From: Olsenella sp. KGMB02461
Lineage (GTDB): Bacteria; Actinomycetota; Coriobacteriia; Coriobacteriales; Atopobiaceae
Assembly: GCF_012584445.1 (NCBI RefSeq)
Contig: NZ_JABAHI010000008.1
Coordinates: forward strand, 620,001-684,000
DNA: 64,000 bases
Direction: 5' to 3'
In this document: positions 42,313-50,843 of the stretch, one piece after another
Layout of the letters: every line of letters starts with the position of its first letter
Position numbering within the stretch: the stretch's first letter is position 1
Notes under the pieces: generated by a model
The model's database searches: none
What the model saw: the letters and a program-made list of their open reading frames with translations, nothing else
Told to the model about the DNA's origin: nothing
Program-made: the position numbers and the translations under genes

Positions 42313-42536
42313 TCAGCCTTCATGGCCGCTTCGATGACCTCCTCCAATGAATAGCGAGTGCCGTCATCTTCTGCCAAAGCATCTCGATAAGCCGCCAAAT
42401 CACAAGCGTCTTCCACCGCTTCCAATGCAGCTTCTCTTACTACCTCGGAGAAAGACTTTCCCTGCATGTCAGCATAAGCTTGTATCCACTGACGCTCTTC
42501 AGGCGCAAACCTAATTGCAGTGCTCGTCATGGCCAT
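42309..42536 (-). CDS. Antitoxin of the RelB/DinJ (ribbon-helix-helix) type
   Basis: 75 aa. An Arc-like ribbon-helix-helix N-terminus (TSTAIRFAPEERQWIQAYADMQGKSFSEVVREA) and an acidic C-terminus (LAEDDGTRYSLEEVIEAAMKAE) that would wrap the toxin. ATG 42536 follows GGAAGG. Such antitoxins repress their own operon. Confidence 0.83.
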   Translation of the reverse strand: MAMTSTAIRFAPEERQWIQAYADMQGKSFSEVVREAALEAVEDACDLAAYRDALAEDDGTRYSLEEVIEAAMKAE

Positions 42537-42591
42537 GGCAAACCTTCCTTAACCACACTCTCTTAGTCAAAACGATTGTACCCCATCGTAG

Positions 42592-42954
42592 TACAACGTT
42601 GGCACAATAGCATTTTCCCTCAAAGTCGTCGCTGACTACTACAACCTCAAGCTGTTCATAGCCTCCGAACCCATCCATGATGCAGAAGACCCCAAAGGTC
42701 GACTCGTACAAATCAAGGCAACCCAGGGAACCCGAGTCGCCTTGAACGAAGAGCCCAACTATTTAATTGTCCTTCTGATCCATCCCGACGGATCCTTCGA
42801 AGAGATCTACAACGGCCCCGGAAAGCAAGTCTGGGAAGCTTCAGGCAAGCAGCAAAAGACCAGCCAACGACCTATCTCGCTTACCAAACTTCGCACTCTT
42901 AACCAATCCATCCCCGTTGCCGAGAAAATCGTGCCCCAAGCTGCAGAAAGATAA
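42592..42954 (+). pseudogene. 5'-truncated gene for a DUF6998-like protein
   Basis: The frame is open from 42592 (after a TAG) to 42954 with no credible start. Translation runs from VGTIAFSLKVVADYYNLKL through ADPKGRLVQIKATQGTRVAL and LLIHPDGSFEEIYNGPGKQVWE to VAEKIVPQAAER. The pattern (YGL-x-L, GRxxQIK-TxG, P-D-LIV, FEExYNGPG) is that of DUF6998, a small domain in mobile-region genes, whose start is missing here. A TTG at 42742 could give a 70-residue rest. A repeat copy lies near the end (42918-42926). Confidence 0.6.
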
Positions 42955-42963
42955 TCCTTAGAG

Positions 42964-44121
42964 CTAATCCTTCTCTTCGATGGTTTCCTCTACAACTACA
43001 TCCTCTTCTTCAATGACTTCCTCAGGCACTGGTTGGGCCTGAGGAAGCTTTTTCAACTGCTCGAGCAGCTTTCCAGATTCAGTCTTCAGTGTCACATAGG
43101 TCATGGCGCCGCTTACCACTCCTCCAACAAGGGGTACGACCTTACCAACAGCCTTTCCTACGCCAACCTTGGTCACTTTTACGCCAATTGCCCGTAATAC
43201 CGATTTCAGAACCGGATACCAGGTTGTCTTGGTAAGAGTGGCTTTGGCCACATTCTTTGCCACTGCTTTGGCAGCGTTATTGGCAAACGCCTTAAGGCCA
43301 ACAGCTGCTCCTCCAACACCTACCATGCAGCCAAAGAAGAATGCCAGCTTTGCCAGTGTTTCGTCATCTGTCTCGTCAACTTGGTCAAGAAAATTATCCC
43401 ATCCATAGGTATAGGCGAGCTTCTGCATGATGCGAAATGCATGGACATAATACTGAGTAATATCAGCAGGAATGGTTCCCACCATAGCTAAGCCGCCGGG
43501 AAGCCCGGTAGCAAAGGACATCCAGGAAGATTTATTAGTTTCAAGGGCGATGGATTCGCGTGCAATAGCATCGAGAATCTCAGGGTCAACTCCTGCAACT
43601 GCAGGACGCTCAGCAATGGCTAGGTCGATCTGTGCTTGAGAAAGGCCTTTCTTTGCCAGCTCCTGCTGCAAGAATACCTCGCGTTCGATCTTAACGCCCC
43701 TCAGCCGAATTGCAGAGAGTAAGAATTTCTTAGCAAATGCCTCGGCTTCTTGATCCTGCCGATCCATAGCATCTTGAAGATCTCCATCCACAAAGGATTG
43801 GTCAACAAATTCCTCTTCGGAATCCTCAATCTCGATATCCTCGAGAAGATCGGCCATTTCTTCGTTGGCGTCAGAAATATCATCAACGTCGTCTGTATCA
43901 AGTTCTTCTTTATTAGGCTTTTCCATTCCAAAACCTTTAGAGAACCCCTCGACAGCTCCATTTACACCAGCACCAACCCTCTCTGCCGTTTCGCCCAAAG
44001 CAGAGCCAACTTCTGTGGCAATCTGCGCGGCACCTTCAGCCATTTGTGCAGCCCCATCCATGAGGCCTTGTACATCGACATTCTTCAATGCTCCCCAGAG
44101 CGATTTTTTAGGATCTATCAT
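42964..44121 (-). CDS. EcsC-family protein
   Basis: 385 aa. An Ala/Gly-rich N-terminus, an acidic region (EELDTDDVDDISDANEEMADLL), then the EcsC core: TGLPGGLAMVGTIPADITQYYVHAFRIMQKLAYTYGW and a conserved helical part rich in Ala/Lys (NNAAKAVAKNVAK). The C-terminus is very acidic. EcsC proteins are poorly understood and linked to ABC exporters and phage or stress genes. Codon use is more AT-rich than the average of this window (many TTA, AAA, AAT), pointing to acquisition. Confidence 0.75.
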   Translation of the reverse strand: MIDPKKSLWGALKNVDVQGLMDGAAQMAEGAAQIATEVGSALGETAERVGAGVNGAVEGFSKGFGMEKPNKEELDTDDVDDISDANEEMADLLEDIEIEDSEEEFVDQSFVDGDLQDAMDRQDQEAEAFAKKFLLSAIRLRGVKIEREVFLQQELAKKGLSQAQIDLAIAERPAVAGVDPEILDAIARESIALETNKSSWMSFATGLPGGLAMVGTIPADITQYYVHAFRIMQKLAYTYGWDNFLDQVDETDDETLAKLAFFFGCMVGVGGAAVGLKAFANNAAKAVAKNVAKATLTKTTWYPVLKSVLRAIGVKVTKVGVGKAVGKVVPLVGGVVSGAMTYVTLKTESGKLLEQLKKLPQAQPVPEEVIEEEDVVVEETIEEKD

Positions 44122-44257
44122 TCAGAATCTCCTTAACCAACCAGATGATTTCTTAATACTACCTGATTGTTTAAGGTGCATTCGCAACCGAAGAGATCAG
44201 ATCCTATGCACTTGATCAATCGCAGATACTTACACTTGAAAATGTAGTGCCGCTTAT

Positions 44258-44521
44258 ATGGCAAATGAGGGGTTTACGGTCACCAATACGCTTCGAGAAG
44301 TGCCAAAGGAAGATCCTGAAAAGCCTGAGGACCCAAAGAAGCCCGATGCGCAAAAGCCGAATACAAAGAAAACTCCGCCGGTGCGTACTCGGGGAGTTCC
44401 GCTGAAGGCTGCAGCTATTCCTCGTACTGGAGATGAAGACACACTGATGCCAGCTGTGCTTGTGGGGCTGGCAACGCTGGTAGTAGGTGCGTCGGCGGTA
44501 GTGATGGTCAGGCAAAAGTAA
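44258..44521 (+). pseudogene. C-terminal remnant of a sortase-anchored (LPXTG-type) surface protein
   Basis: 87 codons: GFTVTNTLREVPK is the last strand of a Cna_B repeat, followed by a Pro/Lys/Glu-rich wall-spanning stretch (EDPEKPEDPKKPDAQKPN), the sortase motif IPRTGDED, a membrane helix (LMPAVLVGLATLVVGASAVVMV) and RQK. Upstream the frame ends in a stop within about 20 codons, so the large N-terminal part is gone. A gene-decay product or recombination scar. Confidence 0.72.
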
Positions 44522-44669
44522 CGTTGTATTTTGAGGAAGAGAAGTCACAGAGGGTGGCCTCTCTCCTTTTATACGCCGTATTGACACTACATTTTACGCC
44601 CTATTGGTACTACAGAATACGCCCTTGGGAGGGGTGTGGCATGGGTAGGATCCGAGGAAGTACGAAAGG

Positions 44670-45506
44670 ATGTTATCCATGGGGAAATCGGCGACAGCCC
44701 GAGAGACACGTGAGTCCATAGGTCGAGATGCAGGTGCGCTGCAGGGAGTAGTGGCAGACGCCGTGCTGCTGGCGGCGACGATTCTGGTGGAAGGCGGCTG
44801 TGAGACTCAGCTGGCAGAAGATACCGCCAGTGCGATGGGAAGCTCTTATCGGCAGGTGGATGAGTGCACTGTCTTTGTAATGCTTACGGGAATCATGGTG
44901 AGCGTGGTGGCAAAGGGTGAGACGGTGACTCGGATTGCGCGGCTGGATGGGGTGTCCCATAACATTTGGGCGACCGATCGGGTGATTGCGCTGGAGCAGC
45001 AGTGCGAGCAGGGGAAGTTGGAAGCCGGGGAGTTATTGACTAAGTTGCGGGAGGTGCGGGAAGGGCCGCGCTTCTCCCCCGCTGCGTTGGGGGCGGCCGC
45101 TGCGGTTGGCTCGGTGGGATTTGCGATTTTCTATGGAACGACCTCGCTGGATGCGCTGGCATGCGTGGCGATCATCGCATTTGTGACGCAGATTTCAGGG
45201 CATTATGCATCGAGGCTCCTCCCCAATTCCTCGCTCACTATTTTGGTGCAGGCGCTGCTGGCGACGGGAGCCTGCTGCTTGTGCCAAGCATTGTGGCATT
45301 TAGGCATCGATAAGCTGTTGATTCCGGTGTTGATGCTGTTGGTGCCCGGCATGACGCTTGCGACGGGGATTTTGGATACGCTCTCGGGAAACTTTTTGTC
45401 TGCGACGGCTCGGTTTGGCAAGGCGCTGCTAGTGGGCATTGCCATTGCTATAGGGTCAGCTGTGGTGCTGCATTATACGGGGGTGCTCTCATGGTCCCTG
45501 TCATGA
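44670..45506 (+). CDS. Threonine/serine exporter, N-terminal component (ThrE/YjjP-like)
   Basis: 278 aa. Residues 1-125 form the ThrE N-domain (VEGGCETQLAEDTASAMGSSYR, VMLTGIMVSVVAKGETVTRIARLD); five hydrophobic helices follow. With the next gene it makes the split form of the exporter. Start uncertain between ATG 44670 and ATG 44679; each has a plausible purine-rich site. It overlaps the following gene by 16 bases. Confidence 0.82.
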   Translation: MLSMGKSATARETRESIGRDAGALQGVVADAVLLAATILVEGGCETQLAEDTASAMGSSYRQVDECTVFVMLTGIMVSVVAKGETVTRIARLDGVSHNIWATDRVIALEQQCEQGKLEAGELLTKLREVREGPRFSPAALGAAAAVGSVGFAIFYGTTSLDALACVAIIAFVTQISGHYASRLLPNSSLTILVQALLATGACCLCQALWHLGIDKLLIPVLMLLVPGMTLATGILDTLSGNFLSATARFGKALLVGIAIAIGSAVVLHYTGVLSWSLS

Positions 45507-45949
45507 TGGCGGCGGTGGGGGCATTTTTGGCCTCGGCTGCCTTTGGGCTGCTCTATAACGTGCGGGATTGGCGCCTGCTGCTGTGCGCCGGTTGTATTGG
45601 AGCTTTGGGCACGGCAGTGTACCAGAGCGTGGTGAATCAGGGACTTGAAGAGCCTGCAGCCGCATTTTACGGCGCAGTAGCGTTTACCTGCGCCTCTTGG
45701 GTATGCGCACGGGTGGCGAAGGTACCTATCACGACGTTTACTGCGCCGGCGTTGATTCCGTTGGTGCCTGGCGGGGACGTGTACCGCATGATGGTGGCGC
45801 TTTTGCAAGGCAAGATGGACTCTGGGTTTGAGTGGGGGCTGCAGGCACTGGCGGTAGCCGGCATGCTGATACTGGGCATGGTACTGGTAAGCGCGGTGCC
45901 CTACGCGCTGACACAGGTGAAGACGCGAGCGAAGGATCGGCTGCGGTAG
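45491..45949 (+). CDS. Threonine/serine exporter, C-terminal component (YjjB-like)
   Basis: 152 aa with four or five helices. APALIPLVPGGDVYRMMVALLQGKM is the conserved stretch of the ThrE C-terminal half (DUF3815). Paired with the gene just upstream. Confidence 0.82.
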   Translation: MVPVMMAAVGAFLASAAFGLLYNVRDWRLLLCAGCIGALGTAVYQSVVNQGLEEPAAAFYGAVAFTCASWVCARVAKVPITTFTAPALIPLVPGGDVYRMMVALLQGKMDSGFEWGLQALAVAGMLILGMVLVSAVPYALTQVKTRAKDRLR

Positions 45950-46234
45950 GGAGAGTGGCGCCGATGGGCTGCAATGCATAAGGGTTTTAATTAGCTAGGT
46001 TATTGAGAGTATTTTGTCCCTCTGGAAATGTTCTACGTTAGTTGCGCAGAGGGGTTGCTAACGCAGTCATCGTGTTGGTTTTATTAATGATGCATAAATG
46101 CAGCCCTTGCGTTTCTCCATGGAGCGACAAGCGGCGAGTCGCTTTGAGGCGTTGGACTAGCCTTGCGATGGTGGGTAGCATAGAAGCAGCGCATAACATG
46201 GGATTATGCCGTGGGATAACGCTTGGGGGCCGGC

Positions 46235-47023
46235 ATGCTTGTGACTAAAGATGACCTTGACTATGGGTCAAAGGCGCCGCTCTATAGGCAGCTGGCCGAT
46301 GCCCTGAGCAAGGCGATTGAGGTTGGGCTGGCTGATGGAACGCTGCAGCCTGGCGATCCCCTACCTACTGAGATGGAGCTTTGTGAAGCGTTGGATTTGA
46401 GCCGCTCCACGGTGCGAAAAGCCTATAACGAGCTTATTGAGTGGAAAAGCGTGACTCGGCGGGCTGGTCAGGGAACGTTTGTAAAGAGACGCCGGATCCA
46501 TCGAAGTTTTGAGGGCGCTCCGAGCTTTCATAGCGAGATGCGTGCTCTGGGCTATGAGCCTTCAAGCAAGATTCTTTCAATTAAAAAGGTGCGGCCTACC
46601 ACGTTTCAGATGGCGGGATTGGGATTGTCGATACCTGAACCTGTATGGGACATCGTGAGGGCAGATTATGCGGATGGTATTCCGCTGTGTGTCGCCAACG
46701 TGGCTGTGCCTGTGGAGCTGATGCCTGAGCTTGATAGCGAGACAGCGGGCAGGTCGTTCTACGAGATGTTCTCAGAGGCAATGGAAGATGCAGGCACATC
46801 ACTGGAGCGGATTCATGAGGCTTACGGCGTTGCCTCTTTGCCAGAGTGGGTGGCTGAGGTACTGGGAATTGATGCCGGAGCGCCGTGCTTTAGGATTCAG
46901 CGGACTACCTATGATGCAGAAGGGCGTGCTTGGGAATCTGCCGTGAGGTATGAGACGGGTGAGAACACGCGCTTTGACATCGACATAAGGCCAGATGAAG
47001 TGAGCTATTCCCATAGGTATTAA
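46235..47023 (+). CDS. GntR/HutC-family transcriptional regulator
   Basis: 262 aa. N-terminal wHTH: PLYRQLADALSKAIEVGLADGTLQPGDPLPTEMELCEALDLSRSTVRKAYNELI and the wing RRAGQGTFV. C-terminal UTRA domain from about residue 95 (EMRALGYEPSSKIL to FDIDIRP), which senses a small molecule. ATG 46235 is used; a TTG lies four codons earlier. The nearest targets are the split ThrE exporter upstream and the HisK-like gene downstream; the sequence does not decide. Confidence 0.87.
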   Translation: MLVTKDDLDYGSKAPLYRQLADALSKAIEVGLADGTLQPGDPLPTEMELCEALDLSRSTVRKAYNELIEWKSVTRRAGQGTFVKRRRIHRSFEGAPSFHSEMRALGYEPSSKILSIKKVRPTTFQMAGLGLSIPEPVWDIVRADYADGIPLCVANVAVPVELMPELDSETAGRSFYEMFSEAMEDAGTSLERIHEAYGVASLPEWVAEVLGIDAGAPCFRIQRTTYDAEGRAWESAVRYETGENTRFDIDIRPDEVSYSHRY

Positions 47024-47267
47024 GCGTCTCTTTGTAAGCCATTTGTATTTTGCTAGTCTTGTGCTGATGCGGAGTTGCGTGGGGATCTTCATCCATACAA
47101 AGTGACAATATATCTGTGACTTACCAGCATATATGGGCATTGTAGTGGGCGTTTTCGCTGCGAGAGCGATAGCGCAAAGAGATACAAATCTAAGAATACA
47201 ATTTGTATGCTATTAGCCCTAGTATGGGGGCATCAAAAGTAATGACTCCAATAAAGGAGATGCCCCC

Positions 47268-48053
47268 ATGATTGTTGATTCTTCCATCGCTTGCAGCCTT
47301 GGCATGTCCTCCCCTGTCGCTCTCGCCAAAGTGGTTCATAAAGCTGCTGGGCAAGGTGCCTCGGAAGTGTGCCTTGTTCGTCACGCCACCAGCTGCACCG
47401 CCGCAGGAGCCGGTGCCTTGGCGAAGGCCTCCTCTTATGCACCTGCAGGCATGAAAGTGACTCAGGGCATTATGGTGGATGCCCAGGCGCATAGGATCGC
47501 TGAAGCCCAAAGGGCCATCGATGAGGCTCACGAAGCCGATGTCGTAATGCTTTACGCGGACAAGATAATGGATGAAGAGGTAGCTGGAAGCTTCACTGTT
47601 GAGCGCGATGCGGCAGAGGCTCAACAGCGCTACTACATGGAGCTTTGCGCCGTGGTAGATAGGCTGGAAGGTTGGGATGCTCTGGCTCTGGTGGATCTGG
47701 TGCGCCGCTACACTGCGCTGGTGCCTTTTGAGCAGATCAAGCCCTTTGTGGCTCAGATCCTGAAGAGCCTTATCTCTCACAACTGCGCACTTGCCATTGA
47801 CGGATCTTGCGTGCGCTCTGGTCTGACTCGCGATAAGGCACTCTATGACATTTTGGCTCTCTATCGTGAGCTAGGTGGCTCTCTCATTACCGTGGGCAGC
47901 CTGGCCACAGAATCCTGGATGATTGGCCGTGGTGTGGATGAACTTGAAGCAATGCTTCAGGAGCTGGGTTTTGAAGGCGTCTATAGCTATCACGAGCACA
48001 AGGCAGTGTTCCACGGGTTTGCCAACGAGGGAGCTGTAGCAATGGCAAGCTAA
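47268..48053 (+). CDS. PHP/HisK-like protein lacking all metal ligands
   Basis: 261 aa. The layout follows PHP-type histidinol phosphatase from end to end: MSSPVALAKVVHKAAGQG (after the first motif), YYMELCAVVDRLEGWDALALVDLVRRY (for GHLDxxxRY) and ILALYRELGGSLITVGSLATESWMIGRGVDELEAMLQELGF (for lYkelGGeiiTiGSDAH). Each metal motif is gone: HxHxxxSDG is SSIACSLGM, TDH is VRHA, GHLD is ALVD, SDAH is SLAT. It cannot bind the trinuclear metal site. The frame is intact with a GGAGATG site, so the gene is maintained. Possible roles: ligand sensor or scaffold, unproven. Confidence 0.75.
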   Translation: MIVDSSIACSLGMSSPVALAKVVHKAAGQGASEVCLVRHATSCTAAGAGALAKASSYAPAGMKVTQGIMVDAQAHRIAEAQRAIDEAHEADVVMLYADKIMDEEVAGSFTVERDAAEAQQRYYMELCAVVDRLEGWDALALVDLVRRYTALVPFEQIKPFVAQILKSLISHNCALAIDGSCVRSGLTRDKALYDILALYRELGGSLITVGSLATESWMIGRGVDELEAMLQELGFEGVYSYHEHKAVFHGFANEGAVAMAS

Positions 48054-48123
48054 GCGACTGCGACCGCGCTTACCTATTGACCCTTAATGGGTGCAGGAAT
48101 GGTTGGTTCTTGTGCAAAACGCA

Positions 48124-48162
48124 CCGCCCTATTTGCCACTTGTGGTGAATAGGGCGGCTTTT
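48124..48162 (+). terminator. Intrinsic terminator after the HisK-like gene
   Basis: A 10-bp stem CCGCCCTATT / AATAGGGCGG around a 14-base loop, followed by CTTTTGT. It begins 71 bases after the stop. Confidence 0.8.
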
Positions 48163-48211
48163 GTATATCGCTCGTTTAAACTGGATGAACCCGATGAACG
48201 GGGAATAATAA

Positions 48212-48400
48212 ATGAATGTACCAAGTGAAGCCAAGATAGATAGCAACAGTACTTCCAGGGATCATAGGAGAGTAAAAGCAGATCGTTCGATAACCTTGGA
48301 ATCACTTCTTGCCAATAATGCGCAAAACACTTCTGAGCCATGTGATCCATGGCTTCAAACAACCATGACAGATGTAGAGCGCAAGGTCTGGCAGGACTAA
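48212..48400 (+). CDS. Possible small hypothetical protein, 62 aa
   Basis: MNVPSEAKIDSNSTSRDHRRV... hydrophilic, no family. GGGGAATAATAA precedes the ATG and a terminator-like hairpin follows 5 bases after its stop, which supports a real short transcript. Codons are AT-richer than average. Confidence 0.45.
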   Translation: MNVPSEAKIDSNSTSRDHRRVKADRSITLESLLANNAQNTSEPCDPWLQTTMTDVERKVWQD

Positions 48401-48404
48401 TAAT

Positions 48405-48441
48405 CAATAAGGCCTCGAATTTGGAGTCCGAGGCTTTATTG
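48405..48441. terminator. Hairpin terminator between converging genes
   Basis: AATAA-G-GCCTCG / CGAGGC-T-TTATT with an 11-base loop; A-rich one side, T-rich the other, so it could serve both the small plus-strand ORF and the minus-strand hydrolase. Confidence 0.7.
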
Positions 48442-48488
48442 GCTACAGCGAATTGCTGATGGAAAGATTAAGCGAGCTTGCTACTCCC

Positions 48489-49317
48489 CTAGAGATTAGC
48501 TTCTTGGAGGAACTGCTCGAGGCGGGCGTTGAACTGCTGGGGGTACTGATTGGCCATGAGATGGCCGCCAAGCACCTCGGTGGGCGTGTGAGGGCAAAGC
48601 TTGTTGAACCAGGGAACGGCGATGTCTGCCCAATGCTCGGCGACGTAGCAGGTTCTTATCGGCATCTTGGGCTTCGGGGCGATAGTCGGAGAGGATGGCA
48701 TCGCAGAAGAGCTCGTGGCAGGTGGCTCGGGTGCAGCCAGCGCCAAGGCCCATGAAGTAGTCGTACTGCGCCTGGGTGAGAGGGCCCTGCCACATGACGT
48801 CGCGCAGGTACTCGTCCCAGAAGCCGGCGGCTGCCTCGTCGTTGGTGAGCACTTGGGTGCCTACGGCGCGGAGCTCGTCGGGGGCGCCCTCGGTCCAAGC
48901 GGAAGGATCGCTGTTTAAGGGAAACGGGCTCATGTCCACGGTCACCAGGCCGGCGACCGCGTCCCAGCCGGCTTGGCGCACAAAGCTCCAGGCCTCCAGA
49001 TTTCCGCAGCTCCAACCCACCAGCACGGGCTTTTGAATGGAAAGCTGGCGGCAGAGCTCGATGAGGTCGGCGCCGTGGGCCATGTAGTTGTTGCCCTCGG
49101 GGCAAGTGGTGGAGTCGCCTTGGCCTCGGGGATCTACGAGGACCATGCGGTAGCGGTCCGAGAAGCGATCCAGCTGATGGCAGAATACCGCGCCAGAGAA
49201 AGTAAGGCCAGGGATGAAGACGAGAGCCTGGGCGTCTTTGGGACCGGCATCCCAGACATTAAGGGAGACATTGGGGGCGACGGAAATTTTAATGGGCGTG
49301 ACGTCGGCAAACTTCAT
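48489..49317 (-). pseudogene. Alpha/beta hydrolase with a frameshift near the C-terminus
   Basis: Start ATG 49317 behind AGGAGG. The first 220 or so residues give a regular alpha/beta hydrolase: FIPGLTFSG (oxyanion region), DPRGQGDS, the nucleophile elbow VGWSCGN. After AILSDYRPEA the original frame runs into Arg-rich nonsense, while the -1 neighbouring frame continues sensibly: KMPIRTCYVAEHWADIAVPWFNKLCP and TEVLGGHLMANQYPQQFNARLEQFL, with the catalytic histidine in GGHLMA. The slip lies at about 48660-48680 (minus strand CGCCCCGAAGCCCAAGATG). Either a real mutation, a sequencing error or a programmed event; a phase change is certain from the protein. Confidence 0.75.
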
Positions 49318-49424
49318 GGGACCTCCTGGGAACGCTGGCTGGGAACAGACGGTCTGACAGCGGATACGATCGAGGGTGAGTAAGTCCCTTAAAGTATAGG
49401 GTTCGAGCCGCGTTGGTCTGGTTA

Positions 49425-49465
49425 AAAAGACCATCCCACCCGCCTAAGTGTGGCGAGTGGGATGG
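49425..49465 (-). terminator. Intrinsic terminator of the acyl-CoA operon
   Basis: A stem of about 14 bp (CCATCCCACTCGCC with GGCGGGTGGGATGG read on the minus strand, one T-G pair) and TCTTTTT after it. It lies about 60 bases downstream of the Fe-alcohol dehydrogenase stop. Confidence 0.85.
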
Positions 49466-49523
49466 CTGGGTTTCTTGGCATGGATATGTGCCAAGGGATG
49501 AGATGCGTGGGGAGTGGGAGCGA

Positions 49524-50711
49524 TTAGCGAGCGGACTCCAGGATGGCGACGACGTCGTCGGCGGTGAGGCGGCGGAAGTTGCCCAGGGCGCCTCCGCGGG
49601 CGGCTACGGCGCCTTCGGCCAGCTGGCGCATCTGCTCGGGAGTGGGGTCGACGCCCAGCTCGGAAAGGGAGGTGGGCATGCCGATCTCGTGGCACCAGTT
49701 GTCCCAGGCTTGGATGCCGCGAAGGCCAGTGCGCACAGGATCGTCGAAATCGTTCTCCACACCAAAGACGTTGACGCCAAACTGGGCGAAGCGGTCGGGT
49801 TTGACAGCGAGCACGTACTTGGCCCAGGCGCTCCAGATGGCGGTGAGGCCGGCGCCGTGGGCTACGTCGAACATGGCGCCGATCTCGTGCTCGATGGCGT
49901 GACAGGCGAAGTCGCCCACGTTGCCGGTGCCAGTGAGGCCGTTGTGGGAGAGGGAGCCGGCCCAAAGGAGGTTGGAGCGAGCGGCGTAGTCGTTGGGGTT
50001 CTCGAGTGCCTCCAGCACGGCGGTCTTGACGGTGCGCATGAGGCCCTCGCTCATGGCGTCGATGAGCTCGGTGTGCTCCACGGTGGTGAAGTAGCGCTCC
50101 ATGGTGTGCATCATGATGTCGGCGCCGGGGGCTGCGGTTTGGTAGGCCGGCAGCGAGTAGGTGAGCTCGGGGTTCATGATGGCGAAGAGCGGACGGGCGC
50201 ACTCGTGGTTGTAGGAGCGCTTGAGCATGGGGCCGTCCAAGGTATCGATGTTGATGACCGTGGAGTTGGAGGTCTCGCTGCCGGTGCCGGCCAGGGTGGA
50301 GATGGCTGCCAGGGAGGCGATCTTATCGGTAGTCACCTTGCCTAAGAAGAGATCCTCGAGGTCGAAGTCGTTGGCAAGGCCGTAGGCGATGGCCTTGGAG
50401 GAGTCGATGGCAGAACCGCCGCCAATGGCCAGCACAAAGTCGACGCCCTCCTGTTTGGCCAGCTGGACGCCCTCCTTAACCAGGGAGAGGCGAGGGTTGG
50501 GCACGACGCCGTCCAGCTCCACGTAGGAGAGGCCGGCATCTTTGAGGCCCTGCTCAACACGGTCCAGCAGGCCGGTGGTACGCACGTAGTCGCCGCCCCA
50601 GTGGATAAGGACCTTGGAGCCGCCAAGATCTTTGATGAGGCGGCCGGCCTCACGCTCGGTGTCTTTGCCAAAGACCACTTTGGTGGGAACGAGGAATTCG
50701 AAGTTCACCAT
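49524..50711 (-). CDS. Iron-containing alcohol dehydrogenase (butanol dehydrogenase type)
   Basis: 395 aa. NAD(P) site AIGGGSAIDSSKAI, AGTGSETSNS, and iron ligands in DFACHAIEHEIGAMFDVAHGAGL. The sequence start (FEFLVPTKVVFGKDTE) is that of YqhD/BdhA enzymes, which reduce C3-C4 aldehydes. Last gene of the acyl-CoA operon; GGAGCGCAACTGCC precedes the ATG. Reduction of a four-carbon aldehyde is inferred from the neighbours. Confidence 0.9.
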   Translation of the reverse strand: MVNFEFLVPTKVVFGKDTEREAGRLIKDLGGSKVLIHWGGDYVRTTGLLDRVEQGLKDAGLSYVELDGVVPNPRLSLVKEGVQLAKQEGVDFVLAIGGGSAIDSSKAIAYGLANDFDLEDLFLGKVTTDKIASLAAISTLAGTGSETSNSTVINIDTLDGPMLKRSYNHECARPLFAIMNPELTYSLPAYQTAAPGADIMMHTMERYFTTVEHTELIDAMSEGLMRTVKTAVLEALENPNDYAARSNLLWAGSLSHNGLTGTGNVGDFACHAIEHEIGAMFDVAHGAGLTAIWSAWAKYVLAVKPDRFAQFGVNVFGVENDFDDPVRTGLRGIQAWDNWCHEIGMPTSLSELGVDPTPEQMRQLAEGAVAARGGALGNFRRLTADDVVAILESAR

Positions 50712-50843
50712 GGCAGTTGCGCTCCTTTGGGGTTGAGGTGACAGGTTCCGGAATTGATGGATGGGGCGGATGGTTGCGCAATTGATGCGACAGTGGTGCA
50801 GCGTCGCTAGCGAGCTGACGAGCCGGGCGGTAGCGCGAGGCGG

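Noticed and set aside
46042-46248. 68-codon plus-strand frame before the GntR gene
   Set aside because: No ribosome site or family resemblance, and it overlaps the start of the regulator; treated as non-coding leader.
49395-49412. tRNA-like GGGTTCGAGCC (T-loop resemblance)
   Set aside because: No acceptor, D or anticodon arm can be fitted around it; it lies next to the operon terminator and the hydrolase leader.
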